A DNA stretch of 64,000 bases from Nageia nagi (lineage: Eukaryota > Pinophyta): the NCBI GenBank assembly GCA_050084985.1, contig JBITNC010000001.1:88784001-88848000 (forward strand), written 5' to 3'. This document shows, one piece after another, positions 24,431-37,640 of this stretch. Position 1 is the first letter of the stretch, and every line of letters starts with the position of its first letter. The notes under the pieces were generated by a model, which was not told where the DNA came from, did not search any database, and saw nothing but the letters and a program-made list of their open reading frames with translations. The position numbers and the translations under genes are program-made.

Positions 24431-27400
24431 TTGAGTGTGTATCACCTCATAGATTTAGAAGGATGGGAAGAACTTGATGCCTATCAACATTATCCATATT
24501 CATCCTTTTTTATTATTGATCTTTTCTTTTCATATTGTATGTCCATCTTGACATCCTTTATTTTGTGTTTGTTCGTTCATGTCATCTTGATCACCCTCAT
24601 CTTGTTATCCATGTTGAGTTGGGGATTGGTACCTTATGTGTAGGTACTCATCTTCCTTTTGGGCATTTTATCACCTTATTTCATTCACTTGCTTGTTTGG
24701 TTTTGATCATCCCATCAGGAGTTGATACTTGAGCCTATCCCCCCTTTGCAGTTGTGCCTTCATGTACACTATGGGATAGGATCATAGTCACTCACATCCT
24801 AACCATATTATGTCATTTCCTTATTCATTTATGCATTTATCATCATTGATCATGTTATTTGGTATTAATATAGGTATTCCTTTAAGGTTGATCATTGGAC
24901 ATTATCTCTTTAATCCCTAGTAGAGCAATCATAGTCTTGTATATCCATGGAAGTTGGTCCCTTGTGTACCTAGAGGAGCCAAGATATTTATTTTCATTTC
25001 TTATATCATGTTGTATCACTAACATTGTTGTATTTCCATCCATGTCTCTTTCCATCTTATCTCATCCATGATTCCCTATTAGGATATAACCACTTAGGTC
25101 ACAACCACTTCAAGTTGCCTTTCATCATTCCCTCAAATTTGATAATAGGTTATGAAAATAATGGTTTTTTAGGGATATCCTTATGTTGCAGATGACTTAT
25201 GACATGTCTTAACATCCTTCGATGCCAAATTTATTATCTCATCATTACCATTCTTGTCATTTTTATCACTTGTGTTTTTATGTATTATCATTTGCATTTG
25301 TCATGTCATCATGATTGATCTCTTTAATTATCATTGGTATTTATGTAAATAGATTTTATTTCATCTATTTTACATATTTTGACAATTTTCCCACTTGATC
25401 TAAGTCATTACTTAATCCTATGAGGTACCTCGGTAAGAGTGCATATAAACCTGGCCATTTCTCATCTATTTTATAAACTTAATATTTTATGGTATTTTTA
25501 TGTCATATTGAGTCATCCCATGTATTTTCTTTGCATTTTGAAGTCATTTACTAGTGTTTTTGATTTTCAGGATGCAGGTCCTAAAATTTGCCCATTATGA
25601 AAATTAGCTATTTGATTTATCTTTTTGCTGCATCAAATGATGTCTATTTTCATATCTATCCTTTTATAGTCCTTTTTTGATATAAATGTGACCATCATGT
25701 CAAATTTTAAGCCTATAGCTTATCATTTGATATCTTTTCAAAAACCAAATCAGTGGCTACTTGGAATGACACCCTTTCAGTGACCATTGAAGGATGTCAC
25801 ACCTTGATAAGTTGCCTTCATTTGGACTTCATAAATAGGTCAAACAAACTCTATTTTTTTATCCATTTGATCCTACACTTAGATCAAACTACATACAATC
25901 ATGTCATCCAATCCATTTGAAATTTTGGCTAGGTAATTGCTTAATATCTTGCACTGAAATTCATCTTTTTCATTTTTGTACTTTGTGAAATTTTGTTACG
26001 GTCTTATTTTGGGTTCTTTGTTATGTCATTTTTATATCAAATGTAGTAGGTTTATCTTGTTATCGTTGTATAACAAATACAATACCAAAATACATACAAT
26101 ATCAGGTTAATTTTCATATATTCAAGATTTTCATGAGGTTATATAAAAATTCATTAAGATTTCTCTATCTCAATTTCACCCCAATGGACATAAATATTTC
26201 CCCAATTATTTGCATGTTACTAAAAAGTGATAAGAATGGCAAATTCATGTATAATAGTGACAAGTTCTTGCCTATCAACTCTAGATTAGCTAGTTTTAAT
26301 AAATAATTAAAACTTATTCATAGTTTTCAATAAGTATAAAATAATTTATTAATTATTGCTTCATATAATTTATAACTAGTATGATAAAATATTTAAGTTT
26401 AACAACTCTTAAATTGTGTATCATTCTTCTTGAAGTAAACATAGCTTCTTAGTTCTTCCAACCATAAAGAGATAAGATGCTATAACGCTTGACAAGATTA
26501 CAAACTAGATGATGTGCTTAAATAAAAGTAGATTAAATATTTCAAGATTTAGGCTTAAGTTTTATTGGTAGAGAGCATTCTTCTCATATAAGTTTTTGTT
26601 CTTAACCTAATAAATACCTATCCATCTTTCAAATTGGATTGAAAATTATTTAAAATTATATTTTAATTATATCAAAGTGATCTATGCATATTTCTAATTC
26701 AATCACAATATCTTGATTATTTAACTTTAAATATTGATTTCTTCAAAATATTTTTCTCATATAAATCAACCCCCTAGTTTATATGTAAATAACAGTGAAT
26801 AAAATCATATCCTTAAATAGTAATTGTTAGTAGTTCCTCTTTCTAAGAAGATGCATTACAAAACTTGCTTGTCACCTTGGCATATAGAGATAGTAGCAGA
26901 AGATAGCTAGGACACATAGAGATAGTTGCAGAAGATAATATGGGTTGGGCCCAAATTTTCAAGAAAATGCATAACTTGAAAAATACAAATATCCAAACAA
27001 AAAATGTGTACATTAGAAATTCAAATTCTAAGCTAATAAGCTTTGTAATGTAGTGCCTACTTAAATCAATCTCAAAATAAAAATTATACAAAGGGCCTAT
27101 AAGGTAGTACAATCTTCCTTAGTAGAATGTTTAACTTCAATGCTCTATTTACATAAAAAAAATTAAAAAAAAGATACTCTTATGACTTAATACCAAATAA
27201 TCAAATTGAAGTTACACCTATTTGTAGAAGAAAACACTATAAAGCTATAAAATTGTAATAATCTCACATATACATTTGTTGCTAGCAATGGCAATATATT
27301 ACTACAGTCCCTAACCAAAAATATTTTTATTTATAGATTAAAAATTCTTATGTAGATGCAAACATTAATGGTTTTCAAGGACTAGCATTCTAAGAGTAAA

Positions 27401-27689
27401 AATGTAAAACAATTCAAAAAATGAGCAACAATTTCTAGATTTTATGAAGCTAGAAACATAGATAAAATAAATCTAAACCATGGCCAAAGTTTGATATTAG
27501 CAATTTATAAAAAAATAAATTATATTTATAGTATCTTCAACTATAAAATTCTCAATAATTTACATGGAATATTATCCACCTTTCACATATATCTTCCAAA
27601 GCTACTACACCATATTAAGTTCAAAAAATGTTTAGCCGTAATAAAATTTCAATGAAGTTTGACATAAGATTCAAATAATTTAATAGCAT
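24431..27689. other. 3' flank of T2 and featureless AT-rich DNA
   Basis: No gene is visible. 24431-24780 may be T2 3' untranslated text. A TGCAGGTCCTAAAATTTGCC segment at 25575 and a CATAAATAGGTC segment near 25828 could be parts of an LTR, but I could not pair them with another copy. Confidence 0.4.
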
Positions 27690-28035
27690 GAGTGAATCTT
27701 ATTATATTATTCTTAGTATGAATAATTATACATACATTATTAATGGACTAAGTAGGGTTTTACAACTAAGATAAAATCTAATCTTGAGGGTTTTAAAACT
27801 AACCATCAATAAATGGAATCCGAGCATGAGGATTTGAAATGCATAATGCAAACATAGATTCATGGACTATAATGATTGCAAGATATGCAAAAAATGGATA
27901 CATTAAAAGGGTAGGTCAAATTTTTTGATAAACTTCCTTATCAAAATGTAATATCATGGAATGCAATGATCATAGGTTATAGGAGTGTAGAGAAGGCACA
28001 AGAATTTTTGACAAACTACAAGATGTAGACCTTTA
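27690..28035 (+). pseudogene. small PPR gene relic
   Basis: The DNA at 27683-27748 resembles the E-region of the PPR pseudogene (AATAGCATxAGTGAATCTTA occurs in both). Further on, 27838-28020 reads MHNANIDSWTIMIARYAKNG and, after a frameshift, DKLPYQNVISWNAMIIGY then VEKAQEF. These are S/P-type PPR motifs. The order (E-like piece before PPR motifs) is wrong for one gene, so it is probably rearranged or two scraps. Confidence 0.65.
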
Positions 28036-31000
28036 TGGAGTTTAAGATGAAAAACTCATATGCAAAAAAAAATCTAAGGACATTCCTAGACACTCATAGA
28101 CTACAAAATGAATAAAAAAGCTTGATAATTGTAAAACCTACATGGTATTGAGCTTATATACCCATCTAAGAGCTCCCTATAACATCCACATCCAAGCATG
28201 CAAATAACAATGCAAATGAGAATGAACATCTTTTTATTTATTTAAAGGGGGTTAATCAAACTTTGTTTAACTAGCTAAATATAATTCAATTAACCCATCA
28301 ATCCTTTATATGTTTTAAATTGTATGGGTTAGGGTTAATTGGCCTATGTATAGATGTCTAAGTGAAGTTCCATTAACCTTCGTAATAATGGATGCATGTA
28401 CAATGGTTGACAACATTCAAAATGGAGGCATGGTGATATGACATATGGGTTAACCAAACTATGTATAAACCTCTAAATACAATTTTATTAGCCTAGGACA
28501 TTAATGATGTCCTCGATATGCAAGATATATGTTTAAGGTGGCAAGCTTGAGATATAATTGAGGTTAATTGAATATTGTCGATAGTATGGTTAATCAAACA
28601 TCGTTGACCAAGGTTTAATTAAGCATCATCAATTTCTAAGCTAATTGAATGATGCTTAACCCTCCCACATGTCACTATCAAAAAATTTTGATAGTATCCT
28701 TAATTTTTGGGTTAGTAAAATTATGCTTAGCATGTACATTAGTCGATATTCAAGGTTAATCAAATACTTTTGACATGTGTATAATTGAAATTTAGTTAAT
28801 CTTGCAAATTAAAGGGTGTTCAGACCAAAATAGTCGAATGGTATTTAGATGCATGTTAATATATACAAACATCATAAAATTGTACATGTTATACAATGTT
28901 CAATTAATCTCACATGAGCATGGGGGTGATGGCATGCCATGATAGGCATGACTTGATGACCCATGCACATGGAGGGTTAAATGAAGCACGTTGACTTAGG
29001 AATAATCAAAGTTCATATAACCCCCATGGCATGGCTCATCAGGTCATGCATGCATACGATGGGACAACGTGTCAAAGTATAGGAGGGGGAATTAAGGAGG
29101 CTAGATAATTTGCACCTATTTATATTTACAGGGGCCTTCAATTTATAGAAAATATTTATGCCATGATTCCCAATCATGTCCTTTGTGAAAAATGTAAGAC
29201 TACCCAAAACTTCTCAACAATAAAATATTTCTTTTTGTTCTTTCTCCCTAACCATTAAAGCTTACAATTCACTTGATTACTCTAATGATTTAATCTATTT
29301 GAACTATAAATATATTTGAATCCCTTTTCATATTTCAAATTATAAAATTCTATTCACAATTATCTATAAATAACATCATGATGTGATCTCAAAGGTTTAG
29401 TTTAAATATATAGATTACCAAAAAATCCATTTAAGAAAATCCATAGATACTATATTGACATTGTAAGTTCTTAATCATAGATATTTTATTCAAGTATTAG
29501 TCATTTATGGTTTAGTTATCTTTGTTTGATTTCACATGCATATGACCATACATTCCCATCATTTATTCTTTTCCAATTAGACATGTTATGCATACAACTT
29601 CTGAATTAACATAAGTAAATTAACACATAAATTTTAGAAAGTAATAACCATACAAAAAAGTATTCACATAACACTATAATTTTGAACTAAGCTTAGGAAA
29701 AACCCTGAACATGTATAGGTAGTTTTAAAACTATCATGTACCAAGTAAACCCAATAGGTAGCTAGTGCTACCTTAATAATATTTTATTATCATAATAATA
29801 AATATTTTACAATCTTTATCTTCTTACAAACATATATCCTTTCAACATAGTGTTACAATCAAAAATATGTGTACATGACATTTCAAGGTTAACCTATTAT
29901 AGTTTAATCAAATAATTAGTTTAGTACAATATGTGATCTCATCTATCACTTAAACTCATATTCAATCACTAATACATAAATATACTTATTTACATTCAAA
30001 ATAAAATTGTTATCACTCTCTTGATCATCAACATAGCCCCAAGAATCATAGCAATATATGATGTCATAAATTCATTACCAAGTGCACCACTATGCACTAA
30101 GGATCCAACATCCAATTGCACTCCTATCCATTATCCAAATAAGAACATCAATACTTAGTCCTTGTCATATTTTCCTAAAGGTTATAATTAAAAATAGTAA
30201 GTATATTCAACTAAACAAAAGTAATTACAAATTACTACAATTAGTTCCCCTACTATAACATGCAACCTTTGCTACAATTGGAGTATTAACAATACACATA
30301 TAACTATGTGGGATTACTATAATCATGCCTTAGTGTATAAAGGGTATCGCTATATGCAAATAAGAATAATATACCATACAACAATACTCATAAATCAACC
30401 TAAAGGCCAATGTAAGGTATATCACATGCATTAAAGGTATTATCATTAGCTTGAATAGATCACATTTGGATGTATCCCTTAAAATTTAGGTGTTTCTAAG
30501 AAAGCATAATAATGACCAACATTATAAAACTATACCAAAATAATCATTGCAATATTCCTAGTCTATCACATACTTGAGATACATTACCTAATGGATCCTT
30601 AATATAAAGAAATTAATATTTTCAATGACCTACTCATTTAAACCATCAAATGATCATATGCTATAAACTCTTTATCAAATCAAATCATAGTTTATTTACA
30701 TATAATCATAGGTTTTAACATCAAAGATGGTATAACATGATTCCATTCATAATTTATTCAAGATCATTGTCTCACACTCTAAGAAAACTAATTCATGACC
30801 TTTATTAGGGTCTAAGGTATCTAACTTAACCTTATACATATACCCATATCCTTATAAACATGTAATATATTTCAACAAGCTACAATCCTTTAAGGTAACA
30901 TGCTAACATGAGAAATAATCATCTAACTTCATTGATAATCTCATAGCATGATTAAACAAGCTAATAGTTAGCTCTAGACTTATATTCAAGGTACACTATG

Positions 31001-31418
31001 CTAATTCTCATAAAATCCATTCAAAGGATTAAAACATGTCACAAAATTAAGATTAACATGCTAGCATAGGAACTAATATCTTGTACACAAAGATAACTTA
31101 AACATCATAAATGAAAATTCACAACCATACACCTTTCCTTCACCCTTTAGTCCTCAAGATAAATTTAAATATCCTTATCTAAAAGGCACTAGTCACTAAT
31201 TTCCAAAATCATATACTAAAATTAATTTTATTTTATACCCAACTCATGTTCTCAATCTATGATCCATAATCTCTAGATAAGAAGACAATATTACCATCAA
31301 CATTGCTAAGGATTCCTAACAATCCATCTACTTATCCACATTAGCAATGAGAACCTAAATAACACACTCTAAATAAACTAAGGAGAAAAGGATTTAGACA
31401 AATATAAAAATCTCACCT
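28036..31418. other. no recognisable gene
   Basis: AT-rich DNA. Between about 28240 and 28830 the words GGTTAAT(T/C)(G/A)AA and their complements recur many times. 28900-29070 is rich in CATGCATG and GGCATGCC palindromes. The rest shows only short open frames. Confidence 0.5.
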
Positions 31419-33214
31419 TACCTTAAGGTATTGTTGATTAGTATAATGTAACCTTGAGCTTTTATCTAGTATATTTCTCCATTTCCTACAATAGTAGGGT
31501 TCTTGAAAGAGCAAAAGGTGGTGGAACAATGCGCTTGTGGGATTTTCTACTCAATCTTCAGGTTATAGGTTGGTTTCTATCTATAACAGAGGTCAAAAGT
31601 AACTAGAAAGGGATAAAAAGAGGTAAAGAGTAACAAGAAAGAGATTGAAAACTAAAATACTAAAATAAAATTAAACTAATCATCTCAAGCATCATTGCAT
31701 AAACACTAATCCATAGCAAGACTAAGAATAGATTAGCTACCTCACTCTTGGGATCTCATAATTACAATACACAACCATAATTCTAGACAATGCTTCATAC
31801 AAAATGATTACAAACAAGAATAACAACCACAAAATGTAGAGGGAAAAATACCATATCTTTGCATTATCATATATGAAAACACTTCTTACACTAGGAAACT
31901 TTGCTAAAGTGTCCTACCTTTTGGACCTCTAACATTCCTCTATTTATAATGTTCTATTTACAAAATGAGTGGTTGTCCACCATTAATGACTACAAATACT
32001 TATTTGAATAAGAAATAAATGAAACTAAATATTTACAATATATGCAAATGAATCTATAACTATGATTGATTATGGATTATAGTCCCAATATAACATCGAT
32101 TTTGAGAATTTACATACCTTCAATCATGTACCAATCTAGCCATAATCAATCATCCTTTATCTCTAAACTATGGTACATTTGAATTATTGTTGTATTTATT
32201 AGGAATGGTCCACCCTTCTTTAAGTAAAATCTAGTCATCTCTATAGTATGCAGCGACCTAACTCTTTGTAACCAATAAATATGACTATTTATAACTTTGT
32301 TACCAATTGTTGTAAGGGTGAAGGATGATATACCATTAAAGCTTGAGAAAGAACTACTACTGCCACCTAGAAATGAGTTGTAGTCAAAATGTTGGTAGAG
32401 TCTTGGGGGTCATACACTCTTGATTAACTGGATCTAGGTGTTTCCCTCCTCTTACAACCTATATTCACTCTTGAAAGGTCTTATCTTTCTTTGGCAAGGT
32501 TTACTAAATATCCTAGAAGCCTTACCACCCACCGATTTTCCTCAAAAGTATGATGTCATTACCTAAAATTGGTAGGGTCTACTGAATGTGTCATTGTAAT
32601 ATCTCCCACCATTGATACCTTTTGAATTACCTAGTGATGGATGAAGTTAAATCCCTTTGATTTCAATTGACAGGTACATCTCCTCCTCTAGAATTCCATA
32701 GGTCCTAGAATATTACCTGCTGAGTGACTAACCTAGGATTGAAAACTATATTCAACAACACTCAAAGATAACACCTAGATTACACAAGACTTGAAAAATT
32801 AAGCTTCCCAACTCTCAATAATACCTAGACTTGAAAAATACAAAGACCTTATAAAACACTTCCCGAAAGTGATTTAGCTGATTTTACGAAAAAACACCTA
32901 CCTTATAGGAAAATGATGGCTTAAGCTAACCTTCTACTTACTAATACCTGGTAACTTAAATAAAACACAAAAATACTTTACACAAGACTAAGTACAAGTT
33001 CTTCTAATAAAAATGCTTAATATATAAATAACTCATACCTAAAACCAAACTTTGTACAATATTTACTTTGAGAGGGAAAAGGGAAAAAGAAGCAAGAATT
33101 ATAGAAGTGTGTTTTATTAAGAATAAGGAATAGATGAATTATGGAATGAAATAATAATGAATTAAAAGAATATTACCCCTTTTATATTAGATTCTATAAT
33201 AATAATAGTCTTTT
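31419..33214 (-). repeat. 3' LTR of T1 copy 2
   Basis: It aligns along its length with 43702-45494. Shared blocks include AATGTAACCTTGAG, GATAAAAAGAGGTAAAGAGT, AAAATGTAGAGGGAAAAATA, TCTCCCACCATTGA, TACATCTCCTCCTCTAGAAT and TTTGTACAATATTTAC. Ends are placed by where similarity stops. The left end reads TA instead of the expected TG. Confidence 0.8.
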
Positions 33215-33469
33215 AGAGGCTCTCAGGGTCTTTAGCCTACTAAAGAATAGAACCCTTACTAGCCACTTCCACTTAGCTTCCTAGTTTTGTCCTTTGGTAG
33301 GGCCTTTGGCGGTGGAATTAGATTTGGAGATAATAGAGATTGAAGTTTCTTGTATAGATCTTGGATATATTTATTATCTACCTATGATAAAATGGGGCAT
33401 GCTTGAAATTTTACTATATTTTCTCTAAAGCTCATTAGCACATTCTCCAATCTACCTACATTTCAAAAA

Positions 33470-36400
33470 CCTTGATATAGCTTCCTAAGCTAAATCATCG
33501 ATCTCTTGAAATTTTGAGAGTTGCTTCTCATATAGAGTTTGCTTCATGAATTGCTTAGTAGTTTCCACCCATTGGTTGGAATTACTTTGTACATTTGATT
33601 TCTCCCATAATCTAGAAACATTCAATTGAATTAAAGAATGAAAATATTATTGATAAAACTTACTTCTATTTTGAGCTGATTTTTCTCCAAGTATAGGGAA
33701 AATGTTAAATATTATAAGTCACAAATATCTTTAATTCTCCTCAAAATTATTTAACTTGTCCTTAGAGTAACAATAACCAAATCCTTCACTGATATTTCCC
33801 AAAGATAATATTGCATTTCCTTAATTTTTCTCTTAGGGATGCTAAGGCTAACTATTGGAGAATGGTTTGACAATCATACTATTGGATAGCTTGCTCTATT
33901 TGATTCTTTAGGTAATTTAACTTAGACATGTTGATCATCCATTCTCCAATTTATTCTACCAAATTTTTCCAAAAATTTTAATAATTTCTAGCATCTTCAT
34001 CTTATAATCATTCAAAACTTTATTGGCTATAGATATTTCTTTAGCTCTTCCTATATTTTTTGAACCTTCTACCTATCAACTACACTGGATTGTACCTTGA
34101 TCTCTTCAATCTATTTCTTCATTTTCTCTAGCTCTACTTTGGCATCCTACAGGGTCTTCTCATGCTTAGATTTCTATTTTGCCAATTTATGAATTAACTC
34201 ATTATTCTAGTTTTATAGTATAATTGTTATTTTATCTTTCTTGGAGAAATCTCCTTTGAGTTACTCAATATTTTTATTTAATTTTTATATTTTAATCTCC
34301 ATATCTTGGAGACTCTTATCAATAAATAGGGAAGTATTTACCAAAAAGTTAGATTGGTCCATAACTGAGGCACTTTGTATTTTTATATCTACAATTTATG
34401 CAAGGGTTTTATTTAATTACCAATATTTAAAGTGTAGTTATGCTATTTTTACATCCCCTATATCAGTGACTCTACTTAATAATCTCTCCTTTTAATCTAG
34501 GAGTGAAGGGGGTTTATTAATGAATGATGCCTAATCAATGGACTCTACTACTTGAGTAGAAAAAATGCTCTTTATTTTTTTGCTTGAGCCAGTAGAATAA
34601 GGAATTAAAGAATGTTCAAAAATACCTACCCTTGAGGTTGATGCAAGAGTCTTCAGGATAGGGATTTGCTTTAATATTTTGATAATGGGTTCTACTTATT
34701 GCTCTTCTTCTTCTTCTTCTATAGTAGCCTCTTATTCATGTGGCTTATCTATTGGTTTAGAGTTCTTCTTGTTAGGATCATCATCATCATCTCTATCTTC
34801 TCTTGCTTCTCCTCCTAGTATTGTTGCACCCATTTTGATTGACATAGCCCAACTTGTACCAAACACATTCCCTCTCCCTTGGTGCACTTCATCCTTAGGA
34901 TCTTCTTATGCATCTTAATAGACAATCATGTCCATGCTTTTGGGTCTTTAGGTTTCTTTTGCATCAACTAGTTTAGTGCCTCCCATACTTAGTTCAGGTT
35001 GTTTTTCACTTTTTACCTGTAGAGATGGGGTCTGAGCCTTTAATATAGGTGGCTTATTAATAGGTTTATTCTTTTCTATTACTTATTTCTTTTATAAGGG
35101 TTGTTTCTCTTTTAATAGTAGCCTGATTCTTCTTATTTCTTTGGAGAAGACTCCCCAAAAGTGGCAACTATTACAAGTTATCTTTATTTTACCTTTTTCA
35201 AAAGCTATTGAGAACTAGAGGCTTCTTTTGCCTTTCTCTTCTTTAGATTCTATAGCTCATGTGCTTGCTATGCCAATGGTTGATCATCTCCCTTGGCCTC
35301 TCCTTGAAAATTGTTCAAGAGTGATTTTCCCTTATCTAGGAGTGAGTCTTTCATGTACTAAGCATTCCAGTACATATCATGAGTGAACTCACCATAGCAT
35401 TATCTTTCAACATGGGTCTCTTTGGTGGTGTATTCAAACCTATATTTATATATACTCAATTTTTTTGGGGTCCTAACCCAACTCATCCTATAACTGAGTG
35501 ATGACATTTGGGTTCAAGGCAAATTCCTATCATCTGGTTTCCTAGATCCTATACTTTTTAAATCCCTAAAGGGTCATCCATGCCTTGTCCAAAATCATGA
35601 ATTTCCATTTTAGGGATGCCTTAGCCTCCTCTTCCATCTGGTTTGTGAAATATTCTATATGAGATCGGGCTTCATGACCAAATATCAATTGTTTCTTATT
35701 TGACTTTATTATCTTTGTTATCTCACCCATTGGGTCATATATCTAGGGGTATCTACATTCTCTAACTAAAAATTCTATACAATAAAATTTGCTAGCTCAT
35801 CTTTACAACCTACTTATATTAAGGTAAAATTTACCAATGTGATAAGTATTTTGATAACGAGTTTGAAATTACCCCCTAACCCATATTTGGTCTCTATAGC
35901 ATAGATTTGTCTACCCATTTATAAAGAATATAATTGCAGGGTGAGAAATTTAGGTAGAAAAAATGGGGTTTCAAAATAACCATACCTCATTATTATTGTG
36001 AAGTTCTTCAAAAAATACCAATTTCCTATCTTATTTCCTCCTTGAAGCTCATCCATGATAGATTGGTGTAGTCTATGAGTGACCCTTCCCATGAGAATAC
36101 TCATGACTAGAACAAAATATTTCTTCATGAACTCATAATACAAGCCATGGACCTTTGTGAGCACTAAAAATCTTAAATCAATTGGTGTGGGTGTTGTAGA
36201 TGAAGTAGCTAGTGCAATCTGGAGTCCTCCATCAACTAGTGTTTGCAAATTTTGATGGACTATAAGCCACCACTAATAGGATGAGTTCCAAAAATTAGAT
36301 TTTTCAATATTAAATAGATTCTTCCTGACCTCATTTTATATGAAGGTAGGAAAATCATAGTAGATGAATGCCTCAATAATATTATATTCCATCCTCATCT

Positions 36401-37085
36401 TGGCTTCATCTACCTCGATACAAGTTACTTACCCAAGAATGATAATCAATGCTTGTAGGACCTATCTAGCCTAAGATTTCTCAAAGGAGGCAATGTTGTA
36501 GCTTTGGCAGAGCTTAGTGCTACTTTCATGATACCTTTCATCAATCCAATTGATCATCTCATCTTCATTCTAATAAAAATCATCTATTTCTTTCTTAATA
36601 TCTATTTATTTCTTAACATAGAATCTCCAATCAGCAAGGACTACAAATGCATTTATAATTGCACCTAGGGAGTAGTCCAAAATGATATATGGTTGGTACT
36701 TGGACTATTCTTCTCCCTTCTTCTAATCCTTGTAAGCTTTCATAACATAGCAAAGTGGGTTGTGCCTAAGTGCAATGAAAAGAAGGAGCTTTGGATAAGT
36801 GAAAGATTCATAGGGCACAAAGTATGCCAAGCCTTGGTGCAGCATAACACTATTTTCTCCAACCTACAACTTCCCTTTACATGTAACCTCTGGCCTTTGG
36901 TGTTGCAATAGGATCCTCTTAGGATTAGCACACAAGGTATCCATGTGGTTCATGACTCCTACCTCTATCCAATTTATCCCAAGAACATTTTCCAAATACT
37001 CCTCATGAATTGCTATCAAGTTGGCATCCATTCCCTCTTCCATAGACACCATAGTCTTCTTAGCACTTGCCTTGATGTTCAATAA
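33470..37085 (-). pseudogene. extra sense ORF downstream of T1 pol, copy 2 (broken)
   Basis: Read on the minus strand from 37082: MNIKASAKKTMVSMEEGMDA, then HEEYLENVLGINWIEVGVMN and HMDTLCANPKRILLQHQRPE. INWIDERYHE follows near 36550, then RMEYNIIEAFIYYDFPTF (36340-36400). The open piece 36248-35919 holds LVLTKVHGLYYEFMKKYF, GRVTHRLHQ, LQGGNKIGNWYFLKNFTI and LPKFLTLQLYSL. Further 3' the text becomes acidic and disordered (GGEAREDRDDDDDPN near 34800, a run of Glu near 34710), then helical and Lys/Glu-rich to about 33470. If once continuous it was about 1200 codons. The same blocks occur at 4017-5840. No known domain, membrane span or catalytic motif is recognised. Confidence 0.65.
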
Positions 37086-37640
37086 TCTCTAAGCAACTCA
37101 AATAAACATTAAGTTCTTAAAACCTCTATAAAATAAAGCTCTAAAACTCCCCCACACCTAGCACCAAAATCTTTGTAGATAATATGCTTTTCAACTCTTG
37201 AAAACTTAGGCTTTGAAATTTGCTCAGTGAGAAAATAACAAGTTTAGGACTTTGTTTTATTTTTCTAGGGTTTGTGACTATCATTTATTAATGGCAATTA
37301 ATGACTAGGAATGCCAAGGTTTGCACAAAATATGGTATCAAGGATGATAGGTGGGATGGAATTTAACTCAAGCATGTTGGATTTTAAAATGGTAAGTGAC
37401 GCATGAGGTGGGGGGTTTTTGAGGAAATCCTATGTTAGGAAGTCAATCTTTTAATATGATATTTTACATCTATCACACTTAATTTCCACCATTCCTAGTA
37501 AATGCTTTCATTAATGGCTAGCTAATGCCTTGGGAAGCATATTGGTAGTAAACACCATCTATACCATAATATGTACAAAACTAATATATACAAAATAAAG
37601 GCTTTAAAGGCAATAATTACAACATTAAATGGACTAGTTA
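37086..37640 (-). other. T1 spacer between integrase and extra ORF, copy 2
   Basis: Non-coding text aligned with 3461-4016 on the opposite strand. It includes a purine-rich GGTGTGGGGGAG segment (minus strand, near 37150) just upstream of the extra ORF. Confidence 0.5.

Noticed and set aside
24431-24732. Two overlapping hydrophobic open frames resembling small membrane proteins.
   Set aside because: They continue T2 pol C-terminal and 3' flank text. T-rich DNA gives hydrophobic translations by chance, and no start signal or homolog is seen.
25575-26100. Possible 3' LTR of T2 starting TGCAGGTCC with a TATA-like CATAAATAG.
   Set aside because: I could not align it with the presumed 5' LTR at 13921-16285, so the pairing is unsupported.
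34679-34918. Ser-rich open frame on the plus strand.
   Set aside because: It is the antisense of the acidic, Glu/Asp-rich part of the minus-strand extra ORF and has no conserved features of its own.
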